Source of the DNA: DATNIC01 sp035604635
GTDB lineage: Bacteria; Vulcanimicrobiota; Vulcanimicrobiia; Vulcanimicrobiales; Vulcanimicrobiaceae
Direction: 5' to 3'
Length of the DNA: 11,441 nucleotides
Assembly: GCA_035604635.1 (NCBI GenBank)
Contig: DATNIC010000069.1
Coordinates: 1-11,441 of the forward strand
Shown here: piece after piece, positions 1 to 7,007 of the stretch
Layout: every line of letters begins with the position of its first letter
How positions within the stretch are numbered: position 1 is the first letter of the stretch
Notes under the pieces: model-generated
Databases searched by the model: none
What the model saw: only the letters and a program-made list of their open reading frames with translations
What the model was told of the DNA's origin: nothing
Made by a program: the position numbers and the translations under genes

Positions 1-530
1 CGGTTTCGATCGAGCGCGAGACCTACCCCGCCGTGATCGTGGGGCCGCGCCCGCTGTACGCTTACACGACGGACGATTATTGGATCGACCTCGGCCGCCC
101 GGAGCACTACCTGGACTCGCACCGTGACATCTTCGATGGCCGGATGCCCCTCGGGATCGAACTGGCTGGGAAAGCGGTCACCGGCGCCGGCGCCGCGACG
201 TATGGACCGGGAACGGTTATCGGTCCCGCCGTCGTCGGAGAAAGGTCGCATGTTGCAGCCGGTGCTCGGGTTGGCCCGTACGCCGTCCTGGGAGAAGATT
301 GTTTCGTAGATGAGAACGCGACGGTGCGCAATTCCATTTTGTGGGATCGGGTGCGCATCGGCCGCGGCGCCAACGTCGAGGGAGCGATACTTGCGAGCCG
401 TTGTTCGGTCGGTGAGGGTGTAACCATCATGCGTGGCGCAGTCATAGGACACGACGTCACTATCGAGCGCGGCTCGATCGTCCCGGGCGACGCGCGCGTT
501 GGGCGCGACGGCCCGGTGAGTGTTTCATGA
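1..530 (+). CDS. Sugar-nucleotide pyrophosphorylase-like protein with hexapeptide-repeat tail (5' end cut by window)
   Basis: Only the C-terminal 175 residues are visible; the reading frame is open from base 3 and ends at TGA 528-530. The first visible stretch reads SIERETYPAV, then YWIDLGRPEHY. This is the end of the nucleotidyltransferase fold in mannose-1-phosphate guanylyltransferase and glucose-1-phosphate thymidylyltransferase-like proteins, where the Asp of the W-x-D-[IL]-G motif is usually a metal ligand. The rest is a run of I/V-G-x4 hexapeptides (VIGPAVVGERSHV, SILWDRVRIGRGANV, AVIGHDVTI) that would form a left-handed beta-helix. By family, the enzyme makes an NDP-sugar from NTP and a sugar 1-phosphate in the cytoplasm. 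The sugar and nucleotide cannot be told from this part. It is a paralogue of the complete gene at 9989-11020. GTG 33-35 is internal to the motif and is not a real start. Confidence 0.85.
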   Translation, partial: VSIERETYPAVIVGPRPLYAYTTDDYWIDLGRPEHYLDSHRDIFDGRMPLGIELAGKAVTGAGAATYGPGTVIGPAVVGERSHVAAGARVGPYAVLGEDCFVDENATVRNSILWDRVRIGRGANVEGAILASRCSVGEGVTIMRGAVIGHDVTIERGSIVPGDARVGRDGPVSVS

Positions 531-643
531 CGTTTGCTGAAAGCCCGGCACGGGTAACAGCAAGAGGAAGGCAATTGAGCGGCCGAGTGCGGGTGTAAGA
601 CCTGCGCCAAACTTGTCGTCGCTCGAGTTGGGGGAATACGTCG
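531..643. other. 113-nt intergenic gap, no clear signal
   Basis: This gap lies between the nucleotidyltransferase fragment and the glycosyltransferase. I see no convincing promoter and no terminator. A short hairpin is possible at 544-554 (CCCG-GCA-CGGG) but has no T-run after it. A purine-rich AGAGGAAGG at 563-571 precedes a seven-codon TTG open frame at 575-598, which is too short to call. Confidence 0.5.
630..636 (+). promoter_or_regulatory. Ribosome binding site of the GT4-like gene
   Basis: GGGGGAA ends 7 nt before GTG 644-646 and 10 nt before ATG 647-649. It supports a start at one of these two adjacent codons. Confidence 0.5.
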
Positions 644-1858
644 GTGATGATCGTCGAGCGAACGCCTAGAGAGTGGCCGGTCCGAGACCTCCCGCCGCGG
701 ACGCTCTTTTTGGGATCGTTTCCACCGCGCGAATGCGGAATCGCGACGTTCACGAAGGATGTGGTCGATAGTTTCGATCGGCGATTCTCAACCAAGAGCG
801 AAGTCGTCGCCATCGACGAGCCGGGCGGTGAAGCGCGCGCGTATCCGCCCGAAGTCGCTGCGCGTTTGCGCGAGCGCGACCGTGAATCATACGCCGACAT
901 CGCGGCGATGGTCGACGCGCACCCTGCCGAAGTGCTCAATATTCAGCATGAATACGGGCTGTTTGGCGGGGAGGACGGCGAATGGCTGATCGACGCGCTC
1001 TCGCGCATCTCGAAGCCGATTGTCACCTCCCTGCACACGGTTCTCCCCGAACCGTCCGAGCATCATCTGAGCGTTGCGCGACGCATTTGCGATCTATCTC
1101 GCGCGGTTGTCGTCCTCTCGAAGACGGGGCGCAACGTCTTGATCGACCGCTACGGCGTTGATCCCGACAACGTGCACGTGATCCATCACGGCGTTCCCGA
1201 CGTTCCTTTTCGCGATACGGATCGAGCGAAGGCAAGCTTCGGCGTCGGACAGCGAACCGTTATTTCAACTTTCGGTCTCATTAATCGCGGCAAAGGGCTC
1301 GAATATGCGATCGAGGCAATGCGTCAAATCGTCCGCCGCTATCCGGAGGTGCTCTATCTCATCCTCGGCGAGACTCATCCGAGGGTGCGGCTGGACGAAG
1401 GTGAGTCGTATCGCGAGTCGCTGCACGAACTCGTCTGCCGCTACGGTTTGGAAAACAACGTTAAGCTCGTCGATCGTTATCTGGAGTTTGACGAGCTCGT
1501 CGCGTATCTCGCGGCAACGGACATCTATCTCACTCCATACTTGAACCCGGTACAGATCGTGAGCGGAACGTTGGCGTACGCGGTCGGCTGCGGCAAAGCG
1601 ATCGTTTCTACCCCGTATCTCTACGCGCAAGAGCTCCTTGCTCACCAGCGCGGGGTGCTCTGCTCGTTCCGCGATGCCGACTCGATCGCGTGCAGCGTCG
1701 TCGAGCTGCTCGACGATCCGGGCTTGCGCCGCAGCATCGAGCGCCGGGCCTATCGATTCGGCCGCCAAATGACGTGGCCGAACGTCGCCGGCGAGTACGG
1801 CGCGCTGTTCTCAACGCTTGTTCCGCAACGCGAGGGGACGCTCGCGCACTCTGCCTAA
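644..1858 (+). CDS. GT-B fold glycosyltransferase, family 4-like
   Basis: This 404-residue protein is a predicted cytoplasmic retaining glycosyltransferase that moves a sugar from an NDP-sugar to an unknown acceptor. The N-terminal half holds GSFPPRECGIATFT (24-37) and NIQHEYGLFGG (99-109). The hinge and donor half hold HHGVPD (181-186), GLINRGKGLEYAI (211-223), LGETHP (241-246) and TPYLNP...SGTLAYAVGCGKA (297-318). The position of the classical E-x7-E donor motif reads Q304...Y312, so both Glu are replaced; I recall a GT4 subgroup with this Q-I-V-S-G-T form, but have not checked it. Start: GTG 644, with ATG 647 directly behind and GGGGGAA upstream. It lies 113 nt after an NDP-sugar enzyme gene and 10 nt before an alpha/alpha-barrel protein gene, so the three probably work on one glycan. 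Donor and product are unknown. Confidence 0.85.
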   Translation: MMIVERTPREWPVRDLPPRTLFLGSFPPRECGIATFTKDVVDSFDRRFSTKSEVVAIDEPGGEARAYPPEVAARLRERDRESYADIAAMVDAHPAEVLNIQHEYGLFGGEDGEWLIDALSRISKPIVTSLHTVLPEPSEHHLSVARRICDLSRAVVVLSKTGRNVLIDRYGVDPDNVHVIHHGVPDVPFRDTDRAKASFGVGQRTVISTFGLINRGKGLEYAIEAMRQIVRRYPEVLYLILGETHPRVRLDEGESYRESLHELVCRYGLENNVKLVDRYLEFDELVAYLAATDIYLTPYLNPVQIVSGTLAYAVGCGKAIVSTPYLYAQELLAHQRGVLCSFRDADSIACSVVELLDDPGLRRSIERRAYRFGRQMTWPNVAGEYGALFSTLVPQREGTLAHSA

Positions 1859-1868
1859 CGGGCGCGGG

Positions 1869-2912
1869 GTGAGGCGCAAAGTCCAGTCCCCCTCGCTCGA
1901 GCACTTGGCGATCCTGAGCGATGACGTCGGGATTATCCAGCACGCGGTCTACGACGTCCCAAACCGCACGACGGGCTACTGCACCGACGACGTTGCCCGA
2001 GCGTTCATGGTCGCGGTCGCAGCGGGGGAGCCGGGGCGCGGGTTGGCGGCGAGGTACCTCGCGTTTCTGTACGATGCGCAGCTGCCGGACGGCCGGTACC
2101 ACAATTTCATGGGCTACGACCGCAACTGGCAGGACGCGGCCGGTGGATTCGATGCCTACGGACGCGCGCTGTGGGCGGCCGGCTACGGCACGAGGTTCGC
2201 GCCTAGCGAGAGCTGGCGCCGCGTCTGCTGGACGCTCCTGGAGCGCTCGCTTGCGCACCTCGAGGCGCTGGAGGCGCCCCGTCCCCGAGCCTACGCGATC
2301 TTCGGGTTGGTTCACGCCTACGTGGCGACCGGGCGTCAAAATACGGCATTACGGGAAGGGATTGCAAGGCAAGCGGCCGGCCTCGCCAGGGCATACGACG
2401 AGCACCACGCTGAAGGGTGGTCCTGGTTCGAGGAGACCATGACCTACGACAACGCTCGGCTGCCTGAGGCCCTGTTGCAGGCCGGCTGGACGCTGAACGA
2501 CGCGAGCCTCATCGAGCTCGGGGCGCGAACGCTGGCCTATTATGAAACGGTGACGGTGGAAGGCGGCGTTTTCGTCCCGATCGGAAACGATGGCTGGTAT
2601 CCGCGCGGGGGCGCACGCGCGCGGTATTCTCAGCAGCCGCTGGAGGCAGCCGCACTCGTCGATGCGGCGTTGATCGCACGAACGGCGCTTGGAGATCTGC
2701 GCTACGAAGCGCTTGCACGGACCGGTCTCGATTGGTTTCTGGGCAGGAATACCGCCCGCGCTGCAATGGTAAGCGAGAGCGGCGGCTGCCGCGACGGTAT
2801 CGACGCGCACGGTGTCAATGAGAACATGGGTGCTGAATCCACCCTTGCGTACCTCGCAAGTGCGATTGCCCTCGCGCGCATGTCGACGGAGGTCGCACCC
2901 GTCGCACAGTGA
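1869..2912 (+). CDS. Predicted alpha/alpha-barrel (six-hairpin glycosidase-like) protein
   Basis: The 347-residue protein resembles proteins that accompany GT4-type transferases and are often annotated loosely as glycosidase or glycosyltransferase. Repeating helical segments with conserved acidic and aromatic patches suggest an (alpha/alpha)6 toroid: GYCTDDVARA (36-45), MGYDRNWQDAAGGFDAYGRA (81-100), WSWFEETMTYDNARLPEAL (184-202), SQQPLEAAALVDA (254-266), WFLGRN (289-294) and GVNENMGAEST (315-325). The last pair recalls the end of GH9-like barrels. No signal peptide is seen, so it is probably cytoplasmic. GTG 1869 is chosen because it is 10 nt after the upstream stop and just before the conserved LEHLAILSDD; a TTG at 1818 in the same frame would overlap the previous gene by 41 nt and add a poor Arg-rich leader. 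There is no good Shine-Dalgarno, which suggests coupled reinitiation. Activity is unproven. Confidence 0.75.
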   Translation: MRRKVQSPSLEHLAILSDDVGIIQHAVYDVPNRTTGYCTDDVARAFMVAVAAGEPGRGLAARYLAFLYDAQLPDGRYHNFMGYDRNWQDAAGGFDAYGRALWAAGYGTRFAPSESWRRVCWTLLERSLAHLEALEAPRPRAYAIFGLVHAYVATGRQNTALREGIARQAAGLARAYDEHHAEGWSWFEETMTYDNARLPEALLQAGWTLNDASLIELGARTLAYYETVTVEGGVFVPIGNDGWYPRGGARARYSQQPLEAAALVDAALIARTALGDLRYEALARTGLDWFLGRNTARAAMVSESGGCRDGIDAHGVNENMGAESTLAYLASAIALARMSTEVAPVAQ

Positions 2913-2952
2913 CGGCGAGGCTCAAACGGCCCGCATGTAGAAGTATACCGGG

Positions 2953-5115
2953 ATGATAGTCGAAACCGAAGCGCTCAATGATGTTCAGCGGGCGGCGGTC
3001 CTTCATGCGGACGGCCCCTGTTTAATTTTTGCAGGTGCGGGGAGTGGAAAGACCCGCGTCCTGACGCATCGCATCGCGCACTTGCTCAATGCCAAGGACG
3101 TCTTTCCTGACCGCATCCTCGCCGTCACCTTTACGAACAAGGCTGCCGGAGAGATGAAAAGCCGCCTCGAGCAGATGGTCGGCGACTCCGCGCGCGACCT
3201 CTGGGCTGGGACGTTCCATTCGATTTGCGTACGCATTCTGCGCCGCGATGGCCGCAAGATCGGGATCGCGAGCAATTTCGCGATCATGGACGAGACGGAT
3301 CAGCGCCAGATCATCCGCGAGATCTTGCACGACCTCGACTTCGACGAGCGTCAAGTGTCGCCGGGAGCGGCTCTTGCCGAGATCAGCAAAGCGAAGAACC
3401 AGATTCTCTCGCCCGACGACTACGAGTCGCGCAATACCTCGTTCATCGGCGAACGCTACGCGACGGTCTTTCGTGAATACGAGCGCCGGCTCGCCGAGAG
3501 CAACGGTCTGGATTTCGACGACCTGATCGGCCGGACGATCAAGCTGCTTGAAGACGATGTCGAAACGCGGACGCGTTATCAGAACAAGTTCCGCTACATC
3601 TTGGTTGACGAGTATCAGGACGTCAACTACGCGCAGTATCGCTTGCTCGCGATCCTGGCCGACGAGCACAAGAACATCACGGTCGTCGGCGACGACGACC
3701 AGTCGATCTATTCGTGGCGCGGCAGCGACTACCGCATGATCTTGCGCTTCGAGGAAGATTTCCCGGGCGCGAAGGTCTTCAAGCTCGAGGAGAACTACCG
3801 CAGCACCCAATCGATCCTCGACGCGGCCAACGAGCTCGTCGCCCAGAACGCGTCGCGCCACCCCAAGAAGCTGTTCACCTCACGCGATCGGGGCGAGGCG
3901 GTCAGCGTCTATGCCGCCGAGTCCGAGCGCGCAGAAGTGCGCTTCGTTCTCGAGAAGGTCAAGGAGCTCGTCCGCGACGGCGCAGGCTATCGCGATTTCA
4001 TGGTCCTCTATCGGACGAACGCGCAGTCGCGCGTTTTCGAGGAAGGGATGCTCTCCGAGGGGATTCCCTACCGGGTCGTGGGCGGGGTCGGCTTCTACGC
4101 GCGTGCCGAGATCAAGGACATGATGGCGTACTTGCGCTACATCGTGAATCCGTCGGATGCGGTTGCCTTCCGTCGTATCGTCAATGTCCCGCGGCGCAGC
4201 ATCGGGCAGCAGACTTTGGCCAGCCTCGTCGACGCCGCTGCCTCCGCCGGTCTTTCGGTCGGCCAAGCCGTCTTTGATACGGGCTTACTCAAGCGTGCCG
4301 TCCCCAAGAAGCAGCGCGAGCTCGAGCGCTTTGCCGCGCTCATCACCGATCTGCGCGCGAAGGTCGAGGGCTTTTCGATCTCCGAGCTTCTCATCGCGGT
4401 TATGGAAGAGTCCGGTTATCTGCGCGAGCTCCAGGCCGACGAGAGCACCGAGGGCCGAGCGCGGCTGGAGAATCTTCAGGAGCTGGTCGGCGTCGCGCGC
4501 GACTTCGAGTCGTCCGAAAACGCCGGCTCGCTGGAAGACTTCCTGGCCAACGTCGCGCTGATCAGCGATCTCGATACGCTTGATCCCGATGCGTCGTTCG
4601 TCACCTTGATGACCATGCACGCGGCGAAAGGCCTCGAGTTTCCATACGTCTTCATCACCGGTCTCGAGGAAGGTGTCTTCCCGCATTCGCGGGCGCTGAC
4701 GGACATGACCGAATTGGAAGAAGAGCGCCGCCTGGCATACGTCGGCGTCACGCGGGCGATGGACCGTCTCTTCCTTTCGTATGCGCTCCGGCGCTCGCTG
4801 TTCGGAAACACGTTCGCGCATCCGAAGTCGCGCTTCATCGATGAGATGCCCAGCGTCGAGAGCCTCAACGGTGCGATGCCGCTGCCGCGTCCGAGCGGCG
4901 GACGCTGGCGCGAAGTCTCGATTCACGAGAACGCCGGCGCGGGTATCGGGCTCAACTTGAAGGGCGGCGACAAGGTGAAGCATCCCAAATGGGGCATCGG
5001 GACGGTCGTCTCGGCGGCAGGTGCCGGCGGCGATGGTCTCTTGACGATCAACTTCCCCAACGTCGGGCAGAAGATGGTCATGCTGAAGTACGCACCCCTG
5101 GAGCGCGTCGACTAG
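2953..5115 (+). CDS. pcrA: ATP-dependent DNA helicase, PcrA/UvrD family (SF1A)
   Basis: This 720-residue protein is a 3'-5' DNA helicase of nucleotide excision repair, replication restart and transcription-replication conflicts. All superfamily 1 motifs are present: Q-motif LNDVQRAAV (8-16), Walker A AGAGSGKT (27-34), Ia TFTNKAAGEM (59-68), GTFHSICVRILR (86-97), Walker B LVDEYQD (217-223), III GDDDQSIYSWRG (246-257), IV LEENYRST (278-285), V TMHAAKGLEF (554-563) and VI EERRLAYVGVTRA (590-602). The C-terminal GDKVKHPKWGIGTVV (672-686) is the Tudor-like module that in PcrA/UvrD binds RNA polymerase. Length is typical. The start at ATG 2953 sits just before the Q-motif; the Shine-Dalgarno is weak (AGAAG, 2939-2943). 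It precedes dapB by 4 nt, so a housekeeping repair gene probably heads or shares the DAP operon. Confidence 0.95.
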   Translation: MIVETEALNDVQRAAVLHADGPCLIFAGAGSGKTRVLTHRIAHLLNAKDVFPDRILAVTFTNKAAGEMKSRLEQMVGDSARDLWAGTFHSICVRILRRDGRKIGIASNFAIMDETDQRQIIREILHDLDFDERQVSPGAALAEISKAKNQILSPDDYESRNTSFIGERYATVFREYERRLAESNGLDFDDLIGRTIKLLEDDVETRTRYQNKFRYILVDEYQDVNYAQYRLLAILADEHKNITVVGDDDQSIYSWRGSDYRMILRFEEDFPGAKVFKLEENYRSTQSILDAANELVAQNASRHPKKLFTSRDRGEAVSVYAAESERAEVRFVLEKVKELVRDGAGYRDFMVLYRTNAQSRVFEEGMLSEGIPYRVVGGVGFYARAEIKDMMAYLRYIVNPSDAVAFRRIVNVPRRSIGQQTLASLVDAAASAGLSVGQAVFDTGLLKRAVPKKQRELERFAALITDLRAKVEGFSISELLIAVMEESGYLRELQADESTEGRARLENLQELVGVARDFESSENAGSLEDFLANVALISDLDTLDPDASFVTLMTMHAAKGLEFPYVFITGLEEGVFPHSRALTDMTELEEERRLAYVGVTRAMDRLFLSYALRRSLFGNTFAHPKSRFIDEMPSVESLNGAMPLPRPSGGRWREVSIHENAGAGIGLNLKGGDKVKHPKWGIGTVVSAAGAGGDGLLTINFPNVGQKMVMLKYAPLERVD

Positions 5116-5119
5116 AGCG

Positions 5120-5863
5120 ATGAATGAGGGTCTCATCCGGGTCGGCGTGGCAGGCGCGCTCGGCCGGATGGGTCGCGTCGCCTGTACCGCGATCGACGCG
5201 GCAAACGATCTGCGGCTCGTTGCGGGCTTCGCGCGCCGGGGCTCGGGCGAGCCGATCGCGCAGTACATCCCCGGTCTGCGTTCGCAGGCACTCCTTTACG
5301 ACGACCTTCAGCCGTTTCTCGGAGCCGGTCTGGACGTCGTGCTGGATTTGACGGTCTATCCGGTCTCGATGGACGTCGCCCGCGAGGCCGTGATGGCTGG
5401 GATTCGGCCGGTCGTCGGGGCAACCGGCTGGCCTGAGGAAGATGTCATCAGCTTCGAGGATGAGTGTGACGAGCAGGCTATCGGCGCGATGCTCGTCCCG
5501 AATTTTGCCCTTGGCGCCATCCTGATGATGAAATTTGCCGAACAGGCGGCGAAAGTGTTCCCTAACGTCGAAATAATCGAGATGCACCACGACCAGAAAC
5601 GAGACAAACCCAGTGGGACCGCGGCGTTGACGGCGCGTCGGATCGAGGCTGCCCGCGGCGGCCATGGCAAAGTCTCGATTCATAGCGTGCGGTTACCGGG
5701 TCTGGTCGCACATCAAGAAGTGCTCTTCGGCGGGACGGGCGAGACCCTGACGATTCGGCACGATTCGCTCGCTCGCGAGTCGTTTGCGGCGGGAATGCTG
5801 CTCGCGATCCGTCGCGTCGGCGGCCTGCGGCGCTTAGAGATCGGCCTCGACGCCGCCCTATGA
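5120..5863 (+). CDS. dapB: 4-hydroxy-tetrahydrodipicolinate reductase
   Basis: DapB reduces hydroxy-tetrahydrodipicolinate to tetrahydrodipicolinate with NAD(P)H in the lysine/DAP pathway. The 247-residue protein has the Rossmann motif GVAGALGRMG (9-18), the GATGW loop (100-104), VPNFALG (126-132), the catalytic His pair and Lys in EMHHDQKRDKPSGTA (154-168), and the C-terminal family signature GTGETLTIRHDS...SFAAG. Length is slightly short but usual for the family. ATG 5120 is 4 nt after the pcrA stop; AGAG at 5114-5117 is too close to be a good Shine-Dalgarno, so coupling to pcrA is likely. It is the first gene of the dapB-asd-lysC-dapA series and is followed by a 121-nt gap holding the structured repeat. 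Confidence 0.95.
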   Translation: MNEGLIRVGVAGALGRMGRVACTAIDAANDLRLVAGFARRGSGEPIAQYIPGLRSQALLYDDLQPFLGAGLDVVLDLTVYPVSMDVAREAVMAGIRPVVGATGWPEEDVISFEDECDEQAIGAMLVPNFALGAILMMKFAEQAAKVFPNVEIIEMHHDQKRDKPSGTAALTARRIEAARGGHGKVSIHSVRLPGLVAHQEVLFGGTGETLTIRHDSLARESFAAGMLLAIRRVGGLRRLEIGLDAAL

Positions 5864-5929
5864 AAATGTTGTTACGGGCCCCCTCGGGGAACGAATATTT
5901 TAGCACCATGTTGATGGGCCGGACGGTTT

Positions 5930-5978
5930 GGGGGCCCCAAGCGAAGCTTGGGGGGCGCGGAGCCCGGGGCGGAGCGCC
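5930..5978 (+). repeat. Double-hairpin repeat, copy A (upstream of asd)
   Basis: This 49-bp sequence shares 43 positions with 8263-8311. It starts GGGGGCCCCAAGC and can form two abutting hairpins. Hairpin 1 pairs CCCCAAGC (5935-5942) with GCTTGGGG (5946-5953) around the triloop GAA. Hairpin 2 pairs GGCGC (5954-5958) with GCGCC (5974-5978), then has a symmetrical purine internal loop GGA/GGA (5959-5961 and 5971-5973), then pairs GCC (5962-5964) with GGC (5968-5970) around the triloop CGG. It ends 6 nt before the asd start codon. There is no T-run, so it is not a standard terminator. It could be a REP-like palindromic repeat or a structured leader. Confidence 0.85.
5971..5974 (+). promoter_or_regulatory. 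Probable asd Shine-Dalgarno, inside hairpin 2 of repeat A
   Basis: GGAG lies 10 nt before ATG 5985 and is the only Shine-Dalgarno-like sequence near it. Three of its bases form the 3' strand of the purine internal loop and the fourth is in the outer stem, so folding of the repeat could partly mask it. Confidence 0.4.
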
Positions 5979-5984
5979 GTTCAA

Positions 5985-7007
5985 ATGAAGCTTGGCGTGA
6001 TCGGCGCGACGGGTTTGGTCGGCGGGATGATCCTGCGCGTCCTCGACGAGCGCAACGTCCCGGTCGAGGAGTTGTTCGCCTACGCTTCGCGCGATCGCAC
6101 CGAAGGGCTGCCGTTTCGCGGCAAATTGGTCCCGATCGTCGCGGCGACCCGCGAGCGCGTCATCGCCGATCGGCCCGACGTCGTCTTTTTCGCCTCCAGC
6201 GATGACGCCAGCGCGGAACTCGCGCAGGCGTTTGCCGCCGAAGGGATCTTGGTGATCGACAATAGCGCGACGTTTCGCATGGACGAGCGCTGCCCGCTCG
6301 TCATTCCAGAAGTAAACGCGCAGTCGGTCGTGCCCGGACAACGCATCTTCCCGGTTGCCAACTGCACGGCGATCGTGCTGTGCGTCGCGCTCGCTCCGGT
6401 CGTCCCGATCGCCGGGCTGCGGGCGGTTCGCGTCGCTACGTATCAGGCCGTGAGCGGAGCAGGTCGCGCCGGCGTCGAGACGCTCGAGCACGAGGAGTCC
6501 GATGCGCTCGAGGGTCGCGAGAGCAAGCTCTCAGGGACGTTCGCCGCGCCGATCATGCGCAACGTCGTCCCACAGATCGGGAGCTTCGACGAGCGTGGTG
6601 ACACAGGCGAGGAGAAGAAGGTCGTTGCCGAGACACGCAAGATGTTGGGCTTGCCCAATCTCTACGTCGCCGCGACGACGGTCCGCGTCCCGGTCTACTA
6701 CGCGCACAGTGAAGCCGTCTTTTTCGAGACCGAACGCGATACGTCGGTTGCCGAACTCGCTCGCGCATTCTCGCAAGCGCCCGGCGTCGTTTTCCATCCC
6801 AGCGGCATCGTGACGCCGCGCGACGTCGAGGGGACCGACCTCGTCCATGTCGCCCGCTTGCGGCCCGAGAGCGAGTCGAAGCGTCACTACCAAATGTGGA
6901 TCGTCGGCGACCAAGTCCGCAAGGGCGCCGCGACCAACGGCGTCCAGATCCTCGAACTATTGATAGAGAAGGGTATGGTCGGTCGAACGGCGGCGCACGC
7001 GTCGTGA
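5985..7007 (+). CDS. asd: Aspartate-semialdehyde dehydrogenase
   Basis: Asd reduces aspartyl phosphate to aspartate semialdehyde with NADPH, the branch point to lysine/DAP, threonine and methionine. The 340-residue protein has the Rossmann motif GATGLVG (7-13), the catalytic Cys127 in VANCTAI, Gln154 in ATYQAVSGAG (151-160), the phosphate-loop-like GEEKK (208-212) and the catalytic His241 in RVPVYYAHSEA (234-244). Length is normal. The frame is open upstream to 5928, but that extension is encoded by the repeat element and is not family sequence; ATG 5985 gives the usual MKLGVIGATG start. The last 4 nt overlap the GTG start of lysC. It is separated from dapB by 121 nt, the largest gap in the dap block. 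Confidence 0.95.
   Translation: MKLGVIGATGLVGGMILRVLDERNVPVEELFAYASRDRTEGLPFRGKLVPIVAATRERVIADRPDVVFFASSDDASAELAQAFAAEGILVIDNSATFRMDERCPLVIPEVNAQSVVPGQRIFPVANCTAIVLCVALAPVVPIAGLRAVRVATYQAVSGAGRAGVETLEHEESDALEGRESKLSGTFAAPIMRNVVPQIGSFDERGDTGEEKKVVAETRKMLGLPNLYVAATTVRVPVYYAHSEAVFFETERDTSVAELARAFSQAPGVVFHPSGIVTPRDVEGTDLVHVARLRPESESKRHYQMWIVGDQVRKGAATNGVQILELLIEKGMVGRTAAHAS

Noticed and set aside
544..554. Terminator hairpin CCCG-GCA-CGGG
   Set aside because: The stem is only 4 bp and no T-run follows.
575..598. Seven-codon TTG leader-peptide candidate after AGAGGAAGG
   Set aside because: Too short, with no attenuator-like hairpins and no amino-acid bias; chance is likely.
2944..2949. TATACC as a -10 box for a leaderless pcrA transcript
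   Set aside because: No matching -35 element at proper spacing, and a single AT-rich hexamer is not enough.
3714..4277. 187-codon + strand open frame inside pcrA
   Set aside because: Out of frame with the helicase, Arg-rich and without motifs; it is a composition artefact.
5928..5984. N-terminal extension of asd
   Set aside because: The 19 extra residues are encoded by the hairpin repeat and do not match the family, which starts at MKLGVIGATG.
5864..5984. Lysine riboswitch before asd
   Set aside because: The 121-nt gap is too short for the lysine aptamer and shows only the two compact hairpins.
6896..7003. N-terminal extension of lysC overlapping asd
   Set aside because: Arg-rich sequence read out of frame through asd; the family start is at KTVVQKFGGSS.
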